Assembly (NCBI RefSeq): GCF_015711015.1
Contig: NZ_CP064653.1
Span: 1,984,001-2,048,000, forward strand
Direction of reading: 5' to 3'
From: Methylomonas sp. LL1
GTDB taxonomy: Bacteria; Pseudomonadota; Gammaproteobacteria; Methylococcales; Methylomonadaceae
DNA length: 64,000 nucleotides
Position numbers and translations under genes: made by a program. Shown in pieces: positions 49,194 to 56,806 of the stretch (positions within the stretch are counted from its first letter, which is position 1; the number at the start of each line of letters is the position of its first letter). The notes under the pieces are model-generated. The model made no database searches. It was given only the letters and a program-made list of their open reading frames with translations, and was not told where the DNA came from.

Positions 49194-50108
49194 ATGATCG
49201 CTGTCGACAACTTGATTTTTGAATACCCCGGCCTGCGGGCTTTGGACGACGTTTCATTCCGAGTCGCGCCCGGCAGCATCACCGCGCTGGTCGGCCCCAA
49301 CGGCGCCGGCAAAACCACGTTGCTGCGCTGCATGGCGGCCTTGGAACAGCCGGTCAGCGGCGCCATTAACATTGCCGGCATAGACGTCTTGGAGCATCCG
49401 CGCGAATGCCATCGCATCATCGGCTATTTATCGGATTTTTTCGGGCTGTATCAACGCTTGACGGTATACCAATGCCTACATTATGTGGCTCGGACCCAAG
49501 GTATAGACGACGGCGGTTGCGATGCGGCCATCATCGACGTCGGCCGCCGCCTGCATATCGATGACCGGCTGCAAATGCGCCCCGGCGAACTGTCGCGCGG
49601 CCTGCGCCAACGAGTGGCGATCGCCCAGGCCATCATCCACAAGCCCAAACTGATTCTGTTGGACGAACCGGCTTCCGGCTTGGACCCGGAAGCACGGCAT
49701 GAACTGGCGGAGTTGTTTCTGGATTTGCAACGCCAGGGCATGACGCTGCTGGTATCCTCGCACATTCTGGCCGAACTGGAAGCCTATTGCACCGACATGT
49801 TGGTGCTGCGGCAGGGCCGCATCGTGGAGCAGGTAGCGATTAAAAGCAGCACTCAACACAAACCGTTCAAACTATTGTTGGCCCATCCGGTGGCTAATCT
49901 GGCCGGCGTATTGCAACAACTTAGCCAAATCAGCCTAATAAAAACCGAACACGATAGCCTGGCACTGGTGCAAATCCCGGACGACGTCCAACAGCAGTAC
50001 GAGACCTTGAAAGCCCTGCTGGCCCTGGGCTTACCGGTCTGTGAATTCGCGCCCGCCGCCAGCAATCTGCAAGACGCCTATCTGCAAACCATCAGGCAAC
50101 CGTCATGA
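49194..50108 (+). CDS. ABC transporter ATP-binding protein
   Basis: A 304-residue ABC ATPase. Walker A GPNGAGKTTLL, signature LSRGLRQRVAIAQA, Walker B LILLDEPASGLDPEA and switch VSSHILAELE are all present; LSRG in place of LSGG is common in ABC-2 exporters. A C-terminal regulatory tail follows. Its stop overlaps the permease start (ATGA). The substrate is unknown; an exporter of the ABC-2 type is likely. Confidence 0.92.
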   Translation: MIAVDNLIFEYPGLRALDDVSFRVAPGSITALVGPNGAGKTTLLRCMAALEQPVSGAINIAGIDVLEHPRECHRIIGYLSDFFGLYQRLTVYQCLHYVARTQGIDDGGCDAAIIDVGRRLHIDDRLQMRPGELSRGLRQRVAIAQAIIHKPKLILLDEPASGLDPEARHELAELFLDLQRQGMTLLVSSHILAELEAYCTDMLVLRQGRIVEQVAIKSSTQHKPFKLLLAHPVANLAGVLQQLSQISLIKTEHDSLALVQIPDDVQQQYETLKALLALGLPVCEFAPAASNLQDAYLQTIRQPS

Positions 50109-51397
50109 ATCTGAATCCGGAATTTCAACGCCAGCTTTATCTGGAATGCTCGCAAGCCCGCTTGATCGGCGTGCCGACGGTGCTGGGGATTATTTTTACT
50201 TTTAGTTATTTCATTGACGGCTATCGTCTGGGCAGCGCCACCGCAAGCGCGTCGCTGACATTGTTCATGCTGATCACACTGTTATGGGGCGCTCGGCAAA
50301 CGGCCGATAGCATCGTCGAGGAATACCGGGATAGAACCTGGGACACCCAACGCCTGTCGGCCCTGGGAGCATGGGAAATGGCCTGGGGCAAACTGTTCGG
50401 TAGCACGATCATGGTCTGGTACAGCGGCGCGATTTGCCTATTGGTTTATAGCCTGGCAACCGACAACCCGTCCGCCCTGCCCCAATTGCTGTTTTACAGT
50501 ATTTGCGCCGCTTTGCTGGTACAAAGCGGCAGCCTGTTGCTGGGCTTGCTGGCGGTGCAGCGCGGACAAAGCAAAAGCGGCTCGATTTTTATCATAGCCG
50601 TGATCGGTTTTTTGTCGATTGCGCCCTGGTTAACGGAAGTATCGAGCTTATCGGCTTACGCATTGCCGCTATCGACGACAGTCTGGTACGACACGGTTTT
50701 TAACAGCAACCAGTTCCATCAAATTAGCCTGCTGTTGGCGCTGTTTTGGTGCGGCGTCGGTAATTTCCGTTTGATGACGCTGGAACTGGGCATGCGCACC
50801 GTACCGTGGGTATGGCTGGGTTTCAGCCTGTTCTTGATGGTGTATCTGGGCGGACTGATTCCCAGCTCGTCCTATTCGTTTTCGCTGGCTGCCTTCATGG
50901 TTTGTAGCGGTCTGACCTATCTCGGCGTGGTGGTCGAGCGCAACGACGCCATGCGCATCAAACGCTTGATCACCTACTTTTCACAGCGCAACTGGCGCAG
51001 GGGTAGCGAAGAAATGCCGATCTGGTGGCTGACGTTTGTATTGACCATACCCGCGGCTTTTGCTTTAAGCTTTTCCGAACATCCGCTGCGCGAATTCAGT
51101 CTTCGCTTTCATTTCTATCCCGTTGCCATCCTATTGATTCTGTTACGCGATTGCGCGATTTATATTTATTTTTGTTACGGCAAAAATCCGCAACGCGCAT
51201 TCAGCCTGACCTTATTGACCGGTGTTCTGCTGTACGGCATCATTCCCGGCATTTTTAATGCCGTCGGACAAAACGGGCTGGCCGCGTTGTTTTTTCCGCT
51301 GTGGGCGGAATCGGCCGGCGGCGCCCTGATATGCGCGGCATTACAGGCCGGGTTGATCCTGAATTTAGTGTATCAACGCTGGAAAATCAGCACCTGA
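50105..51397 (+). CDS. ABC-2 type transporter permease
   Basis: A 430-residue membrane protein with about ten hydrophobic segments (for example VLGIIFTFSYFI, ASLTLFMLITLLWG, SGAICLLVYSLAT, IFIIAVIGFLSIAPW) and an early cytoplasmic EEYRDRTWDTQRLSALGAWEMAWGK (in part), as in ABC-2 permeases. It overlaps the ATPase gene by four bases. No other component (periplasmic adaptor or outer-membrane partner) follows. Confidence 0.85.
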   Translation: MNLNPEFQRQLYLECSQARLIGVPTVLGIIFTFSYFIDGYRLGSATASASLTLFMLITLLWGARQTADSIVEEYRDRTWDTQRLSALGAWEMAWGKLFGSTIMVWYSGAICLLVYSLATDNPSALPQLLFYSICAALLVQSGSLLLGLLAVQRGQSKSGSIFIIAVIGFLSIAPWLTEVSSLSAYALPLSTTVWYDTVFNSNQFHQISLLLALFWCGVGNFRLMTLELGMRTVPWVWLGFSLFLMVYLGGLIPSSSYSFSLAAFMVCSGLTYLGVVVERNDAMRIKRLITYFSQRNWRRGSEEMPIWWLTFVLTIPAAFALSFSEHPLREFSLRFHFYPVAILLILLRDCAIYIYFCYGKNPQRAFSLTLLTGVLLYGIIPGIFNAVGQNGLAALFFPLWAESAGGALICAALQAGLILNLVYQRWKIST

Positions 51398-51419
51398 GAA
51401 CGTGTCTGCCGGTTAACAC

Positions 51420-52268
51420 ATGCAAAGAAAATCCGTTACCGATCAAAGTCATCGAATGTCTCCCTGGCGGGAAAAGCTGAATGAAGTGATATTCGGCTCG
51501 GAAACCAAGGCCGGACGCAATTTCGACCTGGCGCTGATCGCCCTGATTTTCCTAAGCGCATTAGTGGTCATGCTGGATAGTGTCGAGGATTTTCATAACC
51601 GCCACGCACAATGGCTGAATATCCTGGAGTGGTCGTTTACGCTGTTGTTCAGCCTGGAATATTTGCTGCGCCTGGTCTCCGTGCGCCAGCCCTGGTTATA
51701 TGTCCGCGGCTTTTACGGCATCGTCGATTTATTGGCTATCCTGCCCAGTTACATCGGTCTGCTGTTTCCTGGCGCGCAATACACCATGGTCGTGCGCATC
51801 TTGCGTCTTTTACGCATATTCCGCATCCTGAAGCTGTCGGTTTATTTGAACGAAGCCAACCTATTGATGACGGCGCTGGCCAATTCGCGCCGGAAAATCA
51901 TGGTGTTTCTGTTCACCGTGCTGATGCTGGTCGTCATTTGCGGCGCCTTGATGTACGTCATCGAAGGCAAGGAAGCCGGCTTTACCTCGATACCGCGCAG
52001 CATGTACTGGGCCATCGTGACCTTGACCACGGTCGGTTACGGCGATATTGCCCCGATCACGCCATTGGGACAAATTGCCGCGTCCCTGATCATGATCATG
52101 GGTTACGGCATCATTGCGGTGCCGACCGGCATCTATGGGGCCGAGTTGATTAAAACCGTCAAACAACCGGTCATCAGAAACGATGCCTGTCCGGACTGCG
52201 GATCGATAGGCCACGATGCCGATGCGGACTTTTGTAAATATTGCGGCCATCCTCTCGAGGATGGCTAA
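51420..52268 (+). CDS. Voltage-gated-type potassium channel with C-terminal zinc ribbon
   Basis: A 282-residue six-helix ion channel. A voltage-sensor-like S4 (MVVRILRLLRIFRILKLS) precedes the pore with the K+ selectivity filter TLTTVGYGDI near residue 202. A zinc ribbon ends the protein (CPDCGSIGHDADADFCKYCG). Bacterial Kv-like channels share the core; the zinc-ribbon tail is less usual and could sense metal or redox state or mediate tetramerisation. It starts 23 bases after the ABC permease. Confidence 0.9.
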   Translation: MQRKSVTDQSHRMSPWREKLNEVIFGSETKAGRNFDLALIALIFLSALVVMLDSVEDFHNRHAQWLNILEWSFTLLFSLEYLLRLVSVRQPWLYVRGFYGIVDLLAILPSYIGLLFPGAQYTMVVRILRLLRIFRILKLSVYLNEANLLMTALANSRRKIMVFLFTVLMLVVICGALMYVIEGKEAGFTSIPRSMYWAIVTLTTVGYGDIAPITPLGQIAASLIMIMGYGIIAVPTGIYGAELIKTVKQPVIRNDACPDCGSIGHDADADFCKYCGHPLEDG

Positions 52269-52289
52269 CAGTAGTTGTGGATTGACCGA

Positions 52290-52307
52290 CTCCCGCCAAG
52301 GCGGGAG
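52290..52307 (+). terminator. Short perfect hairpin after the K+ channel gene
   Basis: CTCCCGCC-AA-GGCGGGAG, eight perfect G/C-rich pairs, 22 bases after the stop. No strong T tract follows, so termination is plausible but not certain. Confidence 0.5.
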
Positions 52308-52379
52308 CGGCGTTGTTTGACTTCCGCTGGCTCTGTTATGCCGAGGCCTTAGCGCCCCGCACGATAGCGGTTTTCTGAT

Positions 52380-52580
52380 TCAGCAGGGGTAAGCATCCTG
52401 AATATGACGCTTATAAAAGCGGTTTTTGGAGCGAGCATTGATAAATGCCTGAAATGTCTGCTCCGGTACGTGGCAAAACTCCCTGGCGGGATCATGCCTG
52501 AACGAAACCCGCATTTTATGGGTTTTTTCATCATAGCCGACTACATCAATAGTGCTGGATTTAATCGATTGCATTTTCAT
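52380..52580 (-). CDS. KTSC domain protein
   Basis: A 66-residue protein matching the KTSC domain (MQSIKSSTIDVVGYDEKTHKM, FRHDPAREFCHVPEQTFQAF in part). KTSC is a small domain often found alone or fused to other modules; its function is not established. Convergent with the channel gene. Confidence 0.75.
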   Translation of the reverse strand: MKMQSIKSSTIDVVGYDEKTHKMRVSFRHDPAREFCHVPEQTFQAFINARSKNRFYKRHIQDAYPC

Positions 52581-52978
52581 GGCGACCTACCTCGCTCCAT
52601 CTCTGAACACAGCGCTTAGTCGAAGCCGGTTACGGATAGTTCAATCCGCAAGGACATTAGCTTGGCGCTCACCGCCGCCGAACAAACATTTTAATTTAGC
52701 GAGGCAAATTATTGCCGCCACCGGCAAGCCCGAACGCTAAGTTTGCCGAATGTTGGCGCGCCTATCCCCACAGCGGCTATTCATGGGGATTTTGTTTACA
52801 TCCCCTAAAACTCCTTAACCTGTTTTTACCCAACTTTACCCTTCCAAGCCTGTATTTACAGGCCTTCGGGCCGTTATATTGCTCACGCATCAATGTGGCC
52901 CGCAACTCGGCCACCCGTTACGGCGGCTTGACCGATAGTCAGTGCCGCGCATCAAATACCCAATATGAGGAAACCACC
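52581..52978. other. Intergenic region before the EF-hand gene
   Basis: About 400 bases without a convincing gene. It includes a pair ATCCCCA/TGGGGAT around a 13-base loop (near 52765-52795) and an A/T-rich tract that may contain promoters for the flanking divergent genes. The long open frame here lacks protein-like composition. Confidence 0.4.
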
Positions 52979-53668
52979 ATGAGCATCAATAGCATAGGGA
53001 GTAGTAACTCCGCAGCCATGCATGGCATGCAGTCCATGCAACGGCCCGACCCGGCAAAAATGGCCGACGACCTGTTTTCGAAACTGGATAGCAAAAACCA
53101 AGGCTATCTGGAGAAAGCCGACCTGGAAACCGCGCTGAACAAAATCGGCAACTCCGGCGGTGGCGCCAGTTCGGCCGACGAGATGTTTGCCAAGTTGGAT
53201 AGCGACGGCGATGGCAAAGTCACCAAACAGGACATGTCGGCCACATTCGAGCAAATCGCCTCCGAACTGGATGGTCCATTTCCGCGGATGAGGCTGAACG
53301 GCCAAGGAGATATGCCGCCTCCACCACCTCAAGACGGCGAAAAAGCGGATGAGGGTTTTACCCAGGAACAATTGACCGCCATGGCTGAAGATAATGACTC
53401 GACCTCTAGCAAAAAAACCGATCTATTCAGTCAATTGGCAAACAACTTCGATGCGGCCGATAGCAATGGTGATGGTAAAGTCACCCACGATGAAGCCATG
53501 GCATTCGAACAAGCCAACTCGTCGAACTCCGGCAGCCAAGACGGCGATACTTCCAATAGCCGGTCGGCTAATGCCAGCGACATGCAATTTATGAAAAAGA
53601 TGATGGAGCTGATGCATGCCTACGGCGGCAGCACCAACCAAACCACGAGTTTTTCGACTTCGGCATAA
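52979..53668 (+). CDS. EF-hand calcium-binding protein
   Basis: A 229-residue protein with at least two canonical EF-hand loops (DSDGDGKVTKQD and DSNGDGKVTHDE) and a weaker one (DSKNQGYLEKADLE). A low-complexity middle (DMPPPPPQDGEKADE) separates them, and Ser/Asn/Met-rich ends flank them. This layout resembles the XopAW-like EF-hand proteins seen in many environmental Proteobacteria. No clear signal peptide. The start at 52979 has TGAGGA upstream; the longer frame is rejected. It could buffer calcium or, for methanotrophs, bind a lanthanide, but the loops do not carry the extra Pro typical of lanmodulin. Confidence 0.8.
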   Translation: MSINSIGSSNSAAMHGMQSMQRPDPAKMADDLFSKLDSKNQGYLEKADLETALNKIGNSGGGASSADEMFAKLDSDGDGKVTKQDMSATFEQIASELDGPFPRMRLNGQGDMPPPPPQDGEKADEGFTQEQLTAMAEDNDSTSSKKTDLFSQLANNFDAADSNGDGKVTHDEAMAFEQANSSNSGSQDGDTSNSRSANASDMQFMKKMMELMHAYGGSTNQTTSFSTSA

Positions 53669-53996
53669 TCAGGGATTATTGCGGTTCAGCAATTTAGCAC
53701 CTCGTTTGTATTGATTGTTTGGAACAAAGTAATCAAACTAAGTCTAACGGCTTTATCTATACCTTTCTCGCTTCAAATTTCGGCACCTCAGCCCCCTCGC
53801 CCTGTGAGAGAGGGTTGGGGTGAGAGGGGATCAATAAACCGAAATTTGAAATGTGATGACTATAATGATCAAAGTACCGGGAGCCGGCCAGGAATATTCT
53901 GGTGACCGGCACCATGATCGCTCCCTCCCCTGTCTCTTCTGGCCAGGGGAACAATCCGTCGCCTCGCGACTTTCACGGCAACCCGAGGACATCGAT
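53669..53996. other. Intergenic region with a MITE-like inverted repeat
   Basis: Holds the palindromic element at 53772-53850 and a G/C-rich tail that leads into the DUF6494 gene. No other gene is seen. Confidence 0.5.
53772..53850. repeat. MITE-like element with 12-bp perfect terminal inverted repeats
   Basis: TTCAAATTTCGG at 53772-53783 and its exact complement CCGAAATTTGAA at 53839-53850 bracket a common CCCCTCGCCC...GAGAGGGTTGGGG-type repeat core. The 79-base total and terminal repeats suggest a small non-autonomous element or a repeat that landed in a palindrome. No transposase is nearby. Confidence 0.55.
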
Positions 53997-54203
53997 ATGA
54001 ACGAAGACACTTTCAATATGGAAATCAGGAAATATCTGAAAACAGTGGGCATCACCTCGCAACGCGAAATCGAACATGCTGTTTTCAAAGCGATTGAAGT
54101 TGGCCAATTAACCGGTTCGGAAACCCTCAATATCAAAATGACGCTCGAAGTTCCGGGAATCGGCATTTGCCACTGTATAGACGGAAAAATAGCTCTCGAA
54201 TAA
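53997..54203 (+). CDS. DUF6494 family small protein
   Basis: A 68-residue protein (MNEDTFNMEIRKYLKTVGIT, QREIEHAVFKAIEVGQLTG, LEVPGIGICHCIDGKIALE) resembling DUF6494 proteins. GAGGA lies 7 bases before the ATG; a longer upstream frame does not look coding. It is followed after 52 bases by the rubredoxin-MBL gene. Function unknown. Confidence 0.7.
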   Translation: MNEDTFNMEIRKYLKTVGITSQREIEHAVFKAIEVGQLTGSETLNIKMTLEVPGIGICHCIDGKIALE

Positions 54204-54255
54204 ACCTTAGGTTCCGTTAACGAGGGTTTTCCCGATTAACAATGGAGAGCGCATC

Positions 54256-54987
54256 ATGACTAGCCAAAACTTCTCCGAGAACATGCTGCAATGGGTTTGT
54301 CTGCAATGCGGCTATAACATGATCGGCGAAATGCCGGATGTTTGCCCGTTTTGCGGCGCCAGCCACGATAGATTCATGGCTTGGGACGCAGCCGAAAAAA
54401 CCTATTGCGTCACATCCCACGCGGTAAACGATACGGTCAGCCAATTGCTTTCGGTGCCGAAACTGGGACTGGAGCATGCGGCGTATCGGGTCGAAACCGA
54501 GACGGGTGCAGTCTGGATCGATTCGCCGTCGGCTTTCAACCGCGATTTGGCGCCGGTAGCGGCCATTTTCTTCACCCATCACCATTTTCTGGGCGCATCC
54601 AATCAATATCGGCGCCTTTGGGATGCGGAAGTCTGGTTACACGAACTGGATGCCAAGCATCGGTTGGTGGCGGCGTTCGATATAGACCGGCGCTTTAGCG
54701 ACGACTTCACCGCCCATGGTCTGGAGGCTTACCATGTCGACGGCCACACGCCGGGTTTTACCTTTTACATTTACCAAGATGTACTGTTCATCTGCGACTA
54801 TGTATTTCTGGCCGAAGCCGGCATGCATTTCAATCCCTACGGGCCGGAGCAGACAACCCGACAACAGGCGCGGCGGATTTATCAGATCGTTAGCACTAAA
54901 TCCTTGAAAACGGTCTGCGGCTACAACTACATCGCCTCTTTTGCCGACTGGCTGCCTCAATTCGAACGGCTAGTGCATGGCCATTGA
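54256..54987 (+). CDS. Metallo-beta-lactamase-fold protein with N-terminal rubredoxin-like domain
   Basis: A 243-residue protein. The N-terminal rubredoxin-like iron site is WVCLQCGYNMIGE ... VCPFCGASHDRF (four cysteines). The rest is an MBL fold with a metal-binding run THHHFLGASNQY, then HVDGHTPGF and FICDYVF. The order rubredoxin-MBL is reversed compared with flavodiiron proteins, where rubredoxin, if present, is C-terminal. That suggests a redox-linked hydrolase or oxidoreductase rather than a plain hydrolase. Neighbours (DUF6494, DCC thiol protein) give a redox flavour. The reaction is unknown. Confidence 0.8.
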   Translation: MTSQNFSENMLQWVCLQCGYNMIGEMPDVCPFCGASHDRFMAWDAAEKTYCVTSHAVNDTVSQLLSVPKLGLEHAAYRVETETGAVWIDSPSAFNRDLAPVAAIFFTHHHFLGASNQYRRLWDAEVWLHELDAKHRLVAAFDIDRRFSDDFTAHGLEAYHVDGHTPGFTFYIYQDVLFICDYVFLAEAGMHFNPYGPEQTTRQQARRIYQIVSTKSLKTVCGYNYIASFADWLPQFERLVHGH

Positions 54988-54996
54988 GGCCCCATC

Positions 54997-55398
54997 ATGC
55001 CGTCAAGCGCCGGAACACATCAACAGGGCCATACCGAGCAGGATAAGCTGATAGTGTATTACGACGGCGCCTGCCCTAAATGCATACGCGACCGCGAGAC
55101 TTACCAAAAACTGGCGGGTTCTTCGGCCGAACAGGTTTGCTGGTTCGACATCACCGGCCAGGAAAACCGATTGCGGGAACAGGGTATCGACCCGCAAAAG
55201 GCTTTGTCCGAATTACACGTCCGCGAAGCCAATGGCCGGATTGTTTCGGAACTGGATGCCTACATCCTGTTGATGAACAACGTACCAGTGCTAAAACCGC
55301 TGGCTTGGCTGATCGGTCTGCCGCTGATTCGGCCGTTGCTGGCCCATCTCTATCATTGGCTGGTCAACCGCCGTTTACGAAAAAGAGGGTTGGTTTGA
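54997..55398 (+). CDS. DCC-family thiol-disulfide protein (DUF393)
   Basis: A 133-residue thioredoxin-like protein. The family motif is YYDGACPKCIRDRETY near residues 25-40, with a C-terminal hydrophobic/basic segment LAHLYHWLVNRRLRKRG. DCC proteins are predicted oxidoreductases with a D-x-x-C-x-x-C site. It starts 9 bases after the rubredoxin-MBL gene, so the two are probably co-expressed. Confidence 0.82.
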   Translation: MPSSAGTHQQGHTEQDKLIVYYDGACPKCIRDRETYQKLAGSSAEQVCWFDITGQENRLREQGIDPQKALSELHVREANGRIVSELDAYILLMNNVPVLKPLAWLIGLPLIRPLLAHLYHWLVNRRLRKRGLV

Positions 55399-55479
55399 TC
55401 AAATCGGACCACTTCATTTGAAAATAAAGCGGCAAAACAGCCCCCAGGCGAGAGCCGTGCTTGTGCGTGAAGTGTGTGA

Positions 55480-55923
55480 TTAGTGGCCTATTTTATCCAT
55501 CCCGGCTTTTAGCTTATCCCGTTGTTCGGCGTTTAACAGCTTGAAAATAGCGTTATCCAGCCGATTTTTTTGCAAGGCGATGTCTTTATGGATTTCAAGC
55601 GATTGTTCGATCAGGGTCTTGGCTTTGTCTTCGCTATAGTCGTCGGAAAAGCTTAACCGATGCAATTGCTCTTTGATAGCCCGCTCCTTATCAAACTTGT
55701 CGCTTATCGCGCCCTGTTGGGCCTTGAACAGATTTTTGATTTCCCGTTGTTGGTCCTCGCTCAAACCGATGTTATACAAAAGCGGCGGCAACTGATCGCC
55801 GTCGCCCACCAAATGATGCATGGGCGGCTTTCCGAATTCGCCGTGTGGCGGCTGGTCATGCATGGGCGGATTAGCCATTGCCAAGCCGGGCAACAGGGTG
55901 AATATCAAGATTAATTTACGCAT
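55480..55923 (-). CDS. Periplasmic CpxP/Spy-like protein
   Basis: A 147-residue secreted helical protein: signal peptide (LILIFTLLPGLAMA), a His/Pro-rich part (PPMHDQPPHGEFGKPPMHH), then Spy/CpxP-type LTxxQ-like helices (LSEDQQREIKNLFKAQQ; LNAEQRDKLKAGM). It is divergent from a CpxR/CpxA-like pair and a CpxR-type box lies in the gap, so it is probably the feedback protein or heavy-metal sensor of that system. Sequence alone does not separate Spy, CpxP and ZraP-like roles. Confidence 0.82.
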   Translation of the reverse strand: MRKLILIFTLLPGLAMANPPMHDQPPHGEFGKPPMHHLVGDGDQLPPLLYNIGLSEDQQREIKNLFKAQQGAISDKFDKERAIKEQLHRLSFSDDYSEDKAKTLIEQSLEIHKDIALQKNRLDNAIFKLLNAEQRDKLKAGMDKIGH

Positions 55924-56025
55924 CGGGAATCCTCGCTAGGTAATGGTTACGGATAATCGACGTTGGGTATATCCAGCGTCGGAATCAGTATCACCGTTGA
56001 GAAGGTAAAGCGCCGTTAGCACGAT

Positions 56026-56040
56026 GTAAATTTAGGTAAA
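56026..56040 (+). promoter_or_regulatory. CpxR box
   Basis: GTAAATTTAGGTAAA is an exact match to the CpxR consensus GTAAA-N5-GTAAA. It lies between the divergent CpxP/Spy-like gene (start 55923) and the CpxR-like gene (start 56115), where autoregulation is expected. Another GGTAAA occurs at 56004-56009. Confidence 0.75.
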
Positions 56041-56114
56041 ACCCGCCACTGGCGTCTGGTCAGCGCTCCCGGCCAAGGTTAAGATGGCGGCTAATTAACA
56101 GCGGGGTAAACGCA

Positions 56115-56804
56115 GTGACCAGCATTTTGATCATTGATGACGACGTCGAACTGGCCGGCTTATTCAAGGACTATCTGGAACGGGAAGGATTTAGCGTAAC
56201 CACCGCCCACGATGGCTTGACCGGCCTGAATTTGGCGTTATCGGATCAGTATGCGCTGGCAGTGCTCGACATTATGTTGCCGGATATCAAAGGCACGGAA
56301 ATTTTGGCGCGCATCCGCCAGCAAAGCCAGATGCCGATAATGATGTTTACCGCCAAGGGCGACGATGTCGACCGCATTATCGGCCTGGAAGCCGGCGCCG
56401 ATGATTATGTCCCCAAACCCTGCACGCCGCGCGAATTGGTGGCGCGGATCAGAGCCATATTACGGCGCATCGAAACGGTCAACGATAAAGACTTACAGGA
56501 TGGACCGATTTGCGCCGGACCGTTGCAAATCTGGAGCGGCAAGCGCAGGGCATCCTGGTTCGACCGGGAGCTGGAGCTAACCAGCACCGAATTCGAATTA
56601 CTGGAAACCTTGGCGATCAACGTCGGCCATGTCGTCAGCAAGAACGAATTGTCGGAAAAAGGTTTGGGCAGGCCGTTGGCGCGTTTTGACCGCAGCATTG
56701 ATGTACATATGAGCAGCATTCGGCAAAAGTTGGGCCACCAAAGCGATGGCCGCTCATACATTCAGACCGTGCGCGGCAAGGGCTATCAATTGGTTAGTGA
56801 TTAA
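56115..56804 (+). CDS. cpxR: OmpR-family response regulator, CpxR-like
   Basis: A 229-residue regulator: receiver with phospho-Asp in LAVLDIMLPDIKGTE near residue 52 and Lys in DDYVPKPCTP, then a winged-helix DNA-binding domain (LTSTEFELLETLAINVG, IDVHMSSIRQKLG, IQTVRGKGYQLV). The GTG start follows a likely ribosome site. The kinase starts two bases after its stop. CpxR identity is supported by the kinase's H-box type and the CpxR box upstream. Confidence 0.88.
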   Translation: MTSILIIDDDVELAGLFKDYLEREGFSVTTAHDGLTGLNLALSDQYALAVLDIMLPDIKGTEILARIRQQSQMPIMMFTAKGDDVDRIIGLEAGADDYVPKPCTPRELVARIRAILRRIETVNDKDLQDGPICAGPLQIWSGKRRASWFDRELELTSTEFELLETLAINVGHVVSKNELSEKGLGRPLARFDRSIDVHMSSIRQKLGHQSDGRSYIQTVRGKGYQLVSD

Positions 56805-56806
56805 TC

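Noticed and set aside
52581..52978. Possible riboswitch before the EF-hand gene (hairpin ATCCCCA/TGGGGAT and A/T-rich flanks).
   Set aside because: No conserved core of known riboswitch classes (for example the c-di-GMP GGGACGCAAAGC word) is present.
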